The notes beneath the pieces are model-generated. The model was not told the DNA's origin, ran no database searches, and saw only the letters and a list, made by a program, of their open reading frames with translations. A DNA stretch of 10,398 nucleotides from Burkholderiales bacterium (GTDB taxonomy: Bacteria > Pseudomonadota > Gammaproteobacteria > Burkholderiales > Casimicrobiaceae). Positions within the stretch are counted from its first letter, which is position 1. Every line of letters starts with the position of its first letter. A program made the translations under genes and the position numbers. This document shows positions 1 to 6,002 of this stretch, one piece after another. The DNA is taken from contig JANXNO010000477.1 in NCBI GenBank assembly GCA_025354075.1, positions 1-10,398 of the forward strand, given 5' to 3'.

Positions 1-483
1 ACGCAGCGCGATCAGGTAATCGTCGACCGCATTTTCAATCGGGGTGGCCGCGTTTTTGCCAATGTTGACGCCAACCGGCACCTCAATGTCGCGCTCGACC
101 AGCCGCTTCACCGCATCGGCCACGCCGCCATTGTTGAAGCCCAGTCGGTTAATCAGTCCCTCATGCTCGGGCAGACGAAACATGCGCGGCAGTGGATTGC
201 CCGGCTGTGGCTTCGGTGTCAACGTGCCAATTTCAATGAATCCAAAACCCAACTGGTCAAGACCGCGCAGGTGCTTTGCGTCTTTATCGAGACCCGCAGC
301 CAGCCCCACCCGGTTCGGGAAACTGAGCCCCATCAACGTTGTCGGCGACGGCGAAGGCAAGCGTCCCGCCCACACGCGGGCTAGGCCCAGCGCGGCTTGC
401 GCGTCGAGTGCAGCAAATGCCGCGTGATGCGCGCGTTCCGGGTCGAGGGCGAACAGGACGGGGCGAAATAGTGAATAACTCAT
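1..483 (-). CDS. pyrD: Dihydroorotate dehydrogenase (quinone), class 2; 5' part only, continues beyond the left edge
   Basis: The minus strand reads open from an ATG at 481-483 to the window edge, giving the first 161 residues. Class 2 enzymes are usually about 335-350 residues, so roughly half is present. The enzyme oxidises dihydroorotate to orotate at the inner membrane, passing electrons through FMN to quinone, in pyrimidine synthesis. The N-terminal helical part (about residues 1-40, starting MSYSLFRPVLFALDPERAHH) is the membrane/quinone-binding extension that marks class 2. The barrel then starts with FPNRVGLAAGLDKDAK (55-70), where Lys67 matches the substrate/FMN lysine. It continues with EIGTLTPKPQPGNPLPRMFR (84-103), INRLGFNN (111-118) and GVNIGKN (138-144). 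The catalytic serine and C-terminal FMN site lie off the window. There is no strong Shine-Dalgarno before the ATG, and the large inverted repeat abuts it. Nothing suggests a broken gene; the truncation is only the window boundary. Confidence 0.95.
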   Translation of the reverse strand, partial: MSYSLFRPVLFALDPERAHHAAFAALDAQAALGLARVWAGRLPSPSPTTLMGLSFPNRVGLAAGLDKDAKHLRGLDQLGFGFIEIGTLTPKPQPGNPLPRMFRLPEHEGLINRLGFNNGGVADAVKRLVERDIEVPVGVNIGKNAATPIENAVDDYLIALR

Positions 484-627
484 CGGGCACTTTCATAAAT
501 CCGTTTTCGGGCGAACTGCTGCGTTGCGTGGTGCTCGCAATCCTCATGTACCTGTAAGTACATTCCGGTTGCTCCGCGCCACGCGCCTTGCACTTCATCC
601 CGAAAACCGAATTTCTGAACGCGCCCG
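484..627. repeat. Large imperfect inverted repeat between divergent pyrD and mltB
   Basis: Two arms of about 68-70 nt (484-551 and 558-627) are imperfect reverse complements around the 6-nt centre CTGTAA at 552-557. The inner end is a perfect ATGTAC/GTACAT pair. Further out, CCACGC and CCCGAAAAC (read on the right arm) recur in the reverse complement of the left arm with a one-base shift. The outermost bases (GTGCCCG versus GCGCCCG) also agree. The element fills most of the gap between the two start codons. It resembles palindromic intergenic repeats that I recall from betaproteobacterial genomes, but I have not verified a family name. Transcribed from either strand it would form a long interrupted hairpin in the leader. 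No second copy is visible in this window. Confidence 0.8.
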
Positions 628-633
628 TGTCGC

Positions 634-639
634 TATTAT
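634..639 (+). promoter_or_regulatory. Possible -10 box very close to the mltB start
   Basis: TATTAT lies 8 nt before the ATG at 648, so transcription starting about 7 nt downstream would begin almost at the start codon. No good -35 hexamer is seen 16-18 nt upstream, and no Shine-Dalgarno precedes the ATG. The box may therefore be chance. If real, it would give an almost leaderless mRNA. Confidence 0.25.
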
Positions 640-647
640 CTCCGTCT

Positions 648-1652
648 ATGAAACGACTGATTTTTTGCGCGCTTGTTGCGCTGTGTACTGCCCAAATAAC
701 GCCGCCCGTCATTGCGCAGGATTTCAAGGATCGACCCGAGTGGATCGCCCTCAAAGCGGAATTGGTGCGCGACAACGCATACGATGGAGCGGCGCTGGAC
801 GCCGTCATGGCCCGGGTCAAGCGGCAGGATCGTGTGATCGCGTTTATGGACGCGCCGATACGCGCACCCACGCCCTGGCATGCGTACTGGCCGCGGCACA
901 TCGGCGGCGACCGATTGCAGCGCGGCACAGAGTTCATGAAGGCTAACAAAGCAAGCTTTGACCAGGCCGAGGCGGCCTACGGTGTGCCCGCACAAGTGAT
1001 CGCTGCGATTATTGGCGTGGAGACCGTGTACGGACGCATCACTGGCAACTTTCGGGTGGTCGAAGCGCTAGCCACCCTCGCGTTCGACTATCCGCGCCGC
1101 GCCGAGTTTTTTCGCGGTGAATTGAAGGAGCTGCTGCTACTCGCACGCGAACAAAAAAAATCACCGCTTGATTTCATAGGGTCGTTCGCTGGTGCGATGG
1201 GCTGGCCGCAGTTCATGCCCGGCAGCTATCGCAGATGGGCTGTCGATTTCGATAACGATCAGCGTATTGATTTGTGGGGATCGTCAGCCGACATCGTAGG
1301 CTCCGTGGCCTCATTTTTGTCGGGACACGGCTGGCAACGCGGCGAGCCCGTGATGTTGCCGATCGCCAGGCCCAGCGCGGAAATCATCGCGAGCATTGAC
1401 GGCGGCTTGTCGCCGAGAAAAACGCTCAGGGAATATCTTGCGGCGGGCGTAACGATCACTGCTCGTGACAGCGACGTGACGCTGCCAGCGGACGACGCGC
1501 AGGTCGGTATCATCTCGCTCGACAACGCCGATGGTCGCGACGAATACTGGTTGACGTTCGAGAATTTTTACGTCATCACTCGCTACAACCGATCACGAAT
1601 GTACGCGTCCAGCGTGTGGTCGCTGGCGTATGCGTTGAAGCAAACGCGCTAA
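648..1652 (+). CDS. mltB: Periplasmic lytic murein transglycosylase, MltB type (GH103)
   Basis: The 334-residue protein cleaves the MurNAc-GlcNAc bond of peptidoglycan, leaving 1,6-anhydro ends, during wall remodelling and recycling. The catalytic glutamate is Glu125 in IIGVETVYGRITG (121-133), the family's signature. GSFAGAMGWPQFMPGSY (178-194) and NFYVITRYNRS (306-316) are further conserved blocks. D200-D202-D204-D208 in VDFDNDQRIDLW resembles the EF-hand-like calcium loop of E. coli Slt35. The start at 648 is chosen because MKRLIFCALVALCTAQ opens a Sec signal peptide, with a likely cut after VIA (residue 23). An in-frame ATG at 588 would add 20 residues encoded by the inverted repeat. Unlike E. 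coli MltB, no proper lipobox is present: the residues before Cys13 are V-A-L, and Leu is not usual at -1. The protein is therefore probably soluble in the periplasm. It diverges from pyrD and appears to be transcribed alone. Confidence 0.92.
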   Translation: MKRLIFCALVALCTAQITPPVIAQDFKDRPEWIALKAELVRDNAYDGAALDAVMARVKRQDRVIAFMDAPIRAPTPWHAYWPRHIGGDRLQRGTEFMKANKASFDQAEAAYGVPAQVIAAIIGVETVYGRITGNFRVVEALATLAFDYPRRAEFFRGELKELLLLAREQKKSPLDFIGSFAGAMGWPQFMPGSYRRWAVDFDNDQRIDLWGSSADIVGSVASFLSGHGWQRGEPVMLPIARPSAEIIASIDGGLSPRKTLREYLAAGVTITARDSDVTLPADDAQVGIISLDNADGRDEYWLTFENFYVITRYNRSRMYASSVWSLAYALKQTR

Positions 1653-1701
1653 CAACTTACTGTTGGAAGCCTTATTAAACATGGGCTAGCGGCCCGATTA
1701 T

Positions 1702-1713
1702 TCGACTAGTCGA
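1702..1713. repeat. 12-bp perfect palindrome in the mltB/queF convergent gap
   Basis: TCGACTAGTCGA is its own reverse complement. It lies about 50 nt past the mltB stop and 80 nt past the queF stop. No T-run follows on either strand, so it is not a clear intrinsic terminator, and its function is unknown. The rest of the 142-nt gap (1653-1794) holds no gene. A short GGGC/GCCC stem at 1683-1695 also lacks a T-run. Confidence 0.5.
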
Positions 1714-1762
1714 CTATGCGGTAAGTCCAATCAAGCCAAGGGACGCAGCGCAGAGCTGTGGC

Positions 1763-1780
1763 GAAAACAACGATGTTTTC
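1763..1780. terminator. Possible weak bidirectional terminator between mltB and queF
   Basis: GAAAACA, loop ACGA, TGTTTTC forms a perfect 7-bp stem. The 3' arm is T-rich when read from either strand, so it could serve both converging genes. The stem is A/T-rich, and no extended T-run follows. It is therefore a poor match to a classical intrinsic terminator. Confidence 0.25.
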
Positions 1781-1794
1781 CCCGCGGCCAACCG

Positions 1795-2235
1795 CTAAAC
1801 CGCCGCCGGATTCGCCAACCCAAACCGCGCCAGATCCACCGCTGGCTTGGGCGTCCAGCCGTCCGCCTGATGTTCGGCGACCACGTTCGTGTAAATCCCG
1901 CCGCGTACGTTCCAGCGGGCTGTTACTCGGGCGAAGCGCGGGGAAATGGTGGCGACAATTTTGTCGAGTACGTCGTTGGTGACTTTTTCGTGGAAGGCGC
2001 CGATATCGCGGAAGCTCCACATGAACATTTTCAGCGCTTTCAGCTCAATGCACGTCTGATCTGCGATGTATTCAATCGTGAAATGCGCAAAATCGGGCTG
2101 GCCCGTCAGCGGGCAGTGGCAGGTGAACTCGGGAATCTGGATGTGAATCAGATAATCGCGGCCCGAATGCGGGTTCGGGAAGCTGTCGAGGGTGGTCTGC
2201 GGTTCTGACTGGATGCTGGGTTGACGTTCGGACAT
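1795..2235 (-). CDS. queF: NADPH-dependent preQ0 (7-cyano-7-deazaguanine) reductase, short form
   Basis: This 146-residue enzyme of the tunnelling-fold family reduces the nitrile of preQ0 to the aminomethyl of preQ1, the last step before insertion into tRNA during queuosine synthesis. [16 protein letters not shown] (37-52) contains the nucleophilic Cys41 (Cys55 in B. subtilis) and the proton donor Asp48. [12 protein letters not shown] (64-75) is the QueF motif that binds [13 protein letters not shown] (81-88) has the substrate-binding Glu83, at the same spacing from the cysteine as in B. subtilis. The length fits the unimodular YkvM-type enzyme rather than the roughly 280-residue E. coli form. 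The ATG at 2233-2235 gives MSERQPS. An in-frame upstream ATG at 2322 would add 29 residues with no family resemblance and would overlap the predicted promoter. Only a weak GAG precedes the chosen start. No other queuosine gene is present nearby. Confidence 0.95.
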   Translation of the reverse strand: MSERQPSIQSEPQTTLDSFPNPHSGRDYLIHIQIPEFTCHCPLTGQPDFAHFTIEYIADQTCIELKALKMFMWSFRDIGAFHEKVTNDVLDKIVATISPRFARVTARWNVRGGIYTNVVAEHQADGWTPKPAVDLARFGLANPAAV

Positions 2236-2284
2236 GGTGCTCAATCGGTGCTTACTCGGTGATTCGGAGTGGAATGCAGGGCAG

Positions 2285-2319
2285 GATTTGCCTGAAATAG
2301 CGGCGATTTGCCTCGAAAT
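2285..2319. promoter_or_regulatory. Direct repeat with 20-bp period, possible operator in the queF promoter
   Basis: GATTTGCCTGAAAT (2285-2298) and GATTTGCCTCGAAAT (2305-2319) are almost identical and begin exactly 20 bp apart, about two helical turns, so both face the same side of the DNA. On the minus strand they overlap the predicted -10 and -35 boxes of queF. This arrangement suits a dimeric repressor, but no regulator can be named. Confidence 0.4.
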
Positions 2320-2322
2320 CAA
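2294..2322 (-). promoter_or_regulatory. Predicted queF promoter
   Basis: Reading the minus strand, a TTGATT -35 box (complement of 2317-2322) is followed after exactly 17 nt by TATTTC (complement of 2294-2299). The boxes match the sigma-70 consensus at only part of their positions (TTGA conserved, TAT conserved). The implied mRNA would have a leader of roughly 50 nt. I see no preQ1 riboswitch-like structure in it. Confidence 0.35.
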
Positions 2323-2334
2323 CGTGAATCCATC

Positions 2335-2365
2335 GTGAATTCAAGGGTTTAGCGCCGCCTATAAT
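2335..2365 (+). promoter_or_regulatory. Predicted promoter of the smc-zipA-ligA-galU unit
   Basis: A perfect TATAAT at 2360-2365 lies 69 nt before the smc ATG. The best -35 candidate is GTGAAT at 2335-2340 with a long 19-nt spacer, so the upstream element is weak or activator-assisted. Two CGTGAAT heptamers (2323-2329 and 2334-2340), 11 bp apart, sit at this -35 position. The predicted leader is about 60 nt. Confidence 0.45.
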
Positions 2366-2434
2366 GAGAGTCATTTTACCGGTCGGACGTCCCTTGCGGA
2401 GCGCGGCCTAATTGATTACGGATTGCTGACACGG

Positions 2435-5400
2435 ATGCGCTTAACTTCGATCAAACTCGCTGGCTTCAAGTCATTTGTTGACCCCACCACCATCGCGCTC
2501 CCCGGCCAACTGGTCGGCATTGTCGGCCCCAACGGCTGCGGCAAATCCAATGTGATTGACGCGGTGCGCTGGGTGCTCGGCGAGAGCAAAGCCTCGGCGT
2601 TGCGCGGCGAATCGATGGATGACGTTATTTTTAACGGCGGCGGGGATCGCAAACCGGTGTCGCGCGCGAGCGTAGAACTGGTGTTCGACAACAGCAGCGG
2701 TCGGGCGGCGGGCCAGTGGAGCCAATACGCAGAGTTGTCGGTCAAGCGCATCGTGCAGCGTGATGTAGGTTCGAGCTATTACCTGAACAATCAGGCGGTT
2801 CGTCGTCGCGACATTCTGGATGTGTTCCTCGGCACCGGCCTCGGGCCGCGCGCCTATGCGGTGATCGAGCAGGGCATGATCTCTCGCATCATCGAAGCGA
2901 AACCCGAAGAACTGCGCGTTTTTCTTGAAGAAGCCGCTGGCGTTTCGCGCTACAAAGAGCGTCGCAAGGACACTGAAAATCGCCTGTCTGACACCAAAGA
3001 AAATTTGTCGCGGATCAGCGATATTCAGTCGGAATTGACTGCGCAAGTGGATCGACTTGAGGTGCAGGCGAAAGTCGCGGCACGTTATCGCGAGCTCGAA
3101 AAAGAAAAGCTGGAGAGTCAGGCGCTGTTGTTTGCGCAGCGTCGCGATGACGCGGTGCGCATGCGCGAATCGGCAGTCAAAGTGCTCGGTGAAACCGAGA
3201 CAGCGCTGTTGGCCAAAGAGACGGAATTGCAAACGCTGGTGACGCAGCTTGAAGGCTTGCGTCAGGACGTATTTACGCAAAACGACGCGCAGCATGCGGC
3301 GCAGGGCGCGTTTTACGAAATCAATTCTGAAGTGTCGCGTATCGAACAGTCGCTGTCGTTCGAGCGTGATCGTGCGCAGCGTGTGGCGGGCGAGGTCGCG
3401 CAGCGTCAGGCGCGTTTGAGCGCAGCGCAAGAGCAGTCGGTGCAGCTCGCGGAATCGGTGGCTGACGCGAACGATGCGGTGGCCGTAGCGTCGGCGAAAC
3501 ATGCCGATCAAATTGGTTTGGTTGAAGTGGCAAGCGTGGCAATGCCGTTGGCGGAGACGGCATTGCGCGCCGCTGCCAGCGCTTTGACCGACGTGCAGCA
3601 AGCCATTGGCGCTATCGAGAGCGATGCGCAATTGGTGGGTCTTAAAAAGGGTAATTCCGAGAAAAGTATTGCGCAATTTCAGGCGCGTCGGTTGCGTTTG
3701 GAGCAGGAGCGTGACCGTCTGGTTGCGCCGGAAGATGCCGAGCTGATCGAGATCGAGGAGCAACTCGACGGCGAGCGCGCAGAGTTGGAAGTTGCGGAGC
3801 AAACCGCGCAGGAAGCCGAAGAAACCGCAACCCTCGCGGACGAAGATCGCAGCAGCAAGCGCGCCGCTCACGAGCAGGCGTCGCGCGCTCTGGCCGAGCT
3901 GAAGACTCGCGAAAACATGATCGCAGGCGCACAGGCCAAGTTTGATAATCGTGGCGAGAACAAGCTTCAGGAATGGCGCGACGCGCACAGCATTCGCGGC
4001 GAAAAATTCTGGTCGCATTTGAAGGTTGACGCGGGCTGGGAAGACGCGGTCGAAGCGGTGCTTCGGGATCGTTTGAATGCGTTACCTGTGGCCTCGCTAG
4101 ATGCGGCTGCGGCGTTGCCGGTGCCGCCTTCGCGAGTCACTGTTTATTCGGGTGCGACGGGTACGGCTGCGTCAAAGGTGGCGGATGGGCTCATCTCGCA
4201 CGTCACCTCCGCCGACGCGCAGGTGGCGAGCGCTGTGACGAATTGGTTGCACGGCGTTCGCGCGGCGGCCAACCTGCATGATGCGCTGGCTGCTCGGAGT
4301 AGTCTCGCAGCAGGCGAAATTTTTGTCACGCGTGACGGCCATCTCGTCAGCCCAAACAGCCTGACGTATTTCGCGCCGGACGAAGCCGTTCACGGCGCGA
4401 TTGCGCGGCAACGTGAACTCACCGAAATCACCGCCAAACTGGCGGAAGCGCAAACGGCTGCGGGCAAAGCGGAAACTGCTTTTGCCACCGCGCACAAGCG
4501 CTATGAAGATTTGCGTGTGCAGGCTACGCAGCAGCGCGGCGCGATTGTCAGCGTGCAGCGACGTGTCCATGCGCTCGAAGTTGAGCGCTTGCAGATCGAA
4601 CAGGCGCGCGCTCAAGCGTCCGAACGCACGCAGCAAATCAGCAATGAACTGGCCGAGATTGCCGAGTTGGTAGCCACCGAAACTGAGCACGTGCAGTCAC
4701 ATATTGAAGCGCTGGAAATTAGCGCCGAAAAGCGCACCGAAGCGCACGCTAATCGTGAAGTCAAACGCGGTCTGCGCAACGAAGCCGACGTCGCGCTGGT
4801 CAAGGCGCGTGAGGCTTTGCGCGCCGCGGAGATCACGTTGCGCGATGCAATGTATGGCGAGCGGGCAGCGACGGAAAAAGTGCAGGAATTGTCGCGTCGC
4901 ATTGTGAGCAATGCGCAGCAAATAAAAGAGCTGGAAGCCGACGTGGCGCGCCTTAAAGGCGAGCAAACCAGCATCCTGCTTGAGCCGTTAGAGCAGAGCC
5001 TTCAGGCGCAACTGAACATTCGTGTTGAGCGCGAAGCGTTGCTCAAAGCTGCACGCGAATCTGTGGACGCAGCGAACGCAGCACTGCGCGCTGCCGACGA
5101 AGCGCGTCTGGTGATCGAGCGCGACCTGGAACCGATCCGCAAACGCATCGAAGACGCTCGCATCAAACAAAACTCCGCCGAGCTTAATCTCGCGCAATTT
5201 GAAGAGCAACTCGCCGCGTTGAAGGTTGATCTGGAGTGGCTGGCCGGTGCACTTGAAAAAGCACCGCGTGCCGCAGAATTGCAGCGTACCGTGCAGCGTG
5301 TTGAAGGCGAAATTGCGCAACTCGGTGCCGTGAATCTGGCAGCATTGGAAGAGCTGACACAAGCGTCCGAACGCAAGCTTTATCTCGATGCGCAGGCCGG

Positions 5401-5938
5401 TGATTTGTTGGAGGCTGTGCATACGCTCGAAGATGCGATTCGTCGTATTGACCGCGAAACGCGTTCGACGTTGCAGGAAACTTACAACAAGGTCAACGAG
5501 CAATTCGGTCGGCTGTTCCCGATTTTGTTCGGTGGCGGTCAGGCCAAACTGGTGCTCACCGGGGAGGAGATTCTCGATGCGGGCATCCAGGTGGTAGCGC
5601 AACCGCCGGGCAAGCGCAATGCGTCGATTCAACTGCTTTCTGGCGGCGAAAAAGCGCTCACCGCTACTGCATTGGTGTTCGCGTTGTTCCAGCTAAATCC
5701 TGCACCGTTTTGTCTGCTTGACGAGGTCGACGCGCCGCTGGATGATCCGAATACCGAGCGCTTTTGTCGCCTGGTGCGCGAGATGTCAGTTGCGACGCAG
5801 TTCCTGTTTATTTCACACAATAAAATCGCGATGGAAATGGCGGAGCAACTCATCGGCGTCACCATGAATGAGCCGGGCGTGTCACGAATTGTCGGGGTGG
5901 ATGTGTCGCAAGCGCTGCGTATGGCGGAGGCGGCTTGA
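2435..5938 (+). CDS. smc: Chromosome segregation/condensin ATPase SMC
   Basis: The 1167-residue protein is full length for bacterial SMC. It is an ATP-driven DNA-loop-forming rod that works with ScpA and ScpB (not in this window) to organise and separate sister chromosomes. The N-terminal head has Walker A GPNGCGKS (31-38, Lys37) and the Q-loop region AVIEQGMIS (from 142). Two long coiled-coil stretches rich in E, A, Q and R (about 165-505 and 655-1010) flank a hinge at about 505-655. The C-terminal head has the signature LSGGEKA (1068-1074), Walker B CLLDEVDAPLDD with catalytic Glu1097, and FISHNK with His1128. The ATG at 2435 gives MRLTSIKLAGFKSF, the family's usual start; an in-frame TTG at 2423 is less likely. 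No strong Shine-Dalgarno is visible. The gene ends with two TGA codons in tandem. It heads a same-strand run of four genes. Confidence 0.97.
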   Translation: MRLTSIKLAGFKSFVDPTTIALPGQLVGIVGPNGCGKSNVIDAVRWVLGESKASALRGESMDDVIFNGGGDRKPVSRASVELVFDNSSGRAAGQWSQYAELSVKRIVQRDVGSSYYLNNQAVRRRDILDVFLGTGLGPRAYAVIEQGMISRIIEAKPEELRVFLEEAAGVSRYKERRKDTENRLSDTKENLSRISDIQSELTAQVDRLEVQAKVAARYRELEKEKLESQALLFAQRRDDAVRMRESAVKVLGETETALLAKETELQTLVTQLEGLRQDVFTQNDAQHAAQGAFYEINSEVSRIEQSLSFERDRAQRVAGEVAQRQARLSAAQEQSVQLAESVADANDAVAVASAKHADQIGLVEVASVAMPLAETALRAAASALTDVQQAIGAIESDAQLVGLKKGNSEKSIAQFQARRLRLEQERDRLVAPEDAELIEIEEQLDGERAELEVAEQTAQEAEETATLADEDRSSKRAAHEQASRALAELKTRENMIAGAQAKFDNRGENKLQEWRDAHSIRGEKFWSHLKVDAGWEDAVEAVLRDRLNALPVASLDAAAALPVPPSRVTVYSGATGTAASKVADGLISHVTSADAQVASAVTNWLHGVRAAANLHDALAARSSLAAGEIFVTRDGHLVSPNSLTYFAPDEAVHGAIARQRELTEITAKLAEAQTAAGKAETAFATAHKRYEDLRVQATQQRGAIVSVQRRVHALEVERLQIEQARAQASERTQQISNELAEIAELVATETEHVQSHIEALEISAEKRTEAHANREVKRGLRNEADVALVKAREALRAAEITLRDAMYGERAATEKVQELSRRIVSNAQQIKELEADVARLKGEQTSILLEPLEQSLQAQLNIRVEREALLKAARESVDAANAALRAADEARLVIERDLEPIRKRIEDARIKQNSAELNLAQFEEQLAALKVDLEWLAGALEKAPRAAELQRTVQRVEGEIAQLGAVNLAALEELTQASERKLYLDAQAGDLLEAVHTLEDAIRRIDRETRSTLQETYNKVNEQFGRLFPILFGGGQAKLVLTGEEILDAGIQVVAQPPGKRNASIQLLSGGEKALTATALVFALFQLNPAPFCLLDEVDAPLDDPNTERFCRLVREMSVATQFLFISHNKIAMEMAEQLIGVTMNEPGVSRIVGVDVSQALRMAEAA

Positions 5939-5991
5939 TGAGCCGCGTAGCTGTAGTGCGCAGCATAGCCGTAGCGTGCCGCAAAGCTTAA
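5938..5991 (+). other. 17-codon ORF overlapping the smc stop (possible coupling leader, may be chance)
   Basis: An ATG at 5938-5940 overlaps the smc TGA in the ATGA style of translational coupling. It opens a frame reading MSRVAVVRSIAVACRKA, with its TAA at 5989-5991 inside the zipA Shine-Dalgarno. The first 12 codons are an imperfect tandem duplication of 18 nt (5938-5955 and 5956-5973, 13 of 18 identical). No family is recognised. The arrangement could feed ribosomes from smc to zipA, but a frame this short can easily occur by chance. Confidence 0.15.
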
Positions 5992-5994
5992 GGG
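5989..5994 (+). promoter_or_regulatory. Ribosome binding site that fixes the zipA GTG start
   Basis: TAAGGG lies 8 nt before the GTG at 6003. This supports the GTG over the longer in-frame opening at 5868, which lies inside smc and encodes no membrane segment at its N-terminus. Confidence 0.6.
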
Positions 5995-6002
5995 TTGCCA
6001 CA

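Noticed and set aside
44..949. Several plus- and minus-strand open frames across 44-949, including a 221-codon minus-strand one
   Set aside because: They overlap pyrD, the inverted repeat and the mltB start in other frames. Their translations are low-complexity, rich in R, S, A and P, with no family resemblance.
1683..1695. GGGC/GCCC hairpin after mltB as an intrinsic terminator
   Set aside because: It has only four base pairs and no following T-run.
2236..2293. preQ1 riboswitch in the queF leader
   Set aside because: The short leader shows no stem followed by an A-rich tail able to form the preQ1 pseudoknot. Such riboswitches are also not expected as a rule in this group.
2423..2434. TTG start for smc four codons upstream
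   Set aside because: The ATG at 2435 gives the family-typical N-terminus MRLTSIKLAGFKSF. The TTG has no better ribosome binding site.
2471..4018. 515-codon minus-strand open frame opposite smc
   Set aside because: It is a shadow of the high-GC smc frame. The translation is full of R, L, H and F runs with no recognisable domain, and smc on the other strand has all its catalytic motifs.
5868..6002. Longer N-terminus for the ZipA-like protein starting within smc
   Set aside because: It would overlap smc by about 70 nt and place 45 non-conserved residues before the membrane anchor. The GTG at 6003 has a good Shine-Dalgarno.
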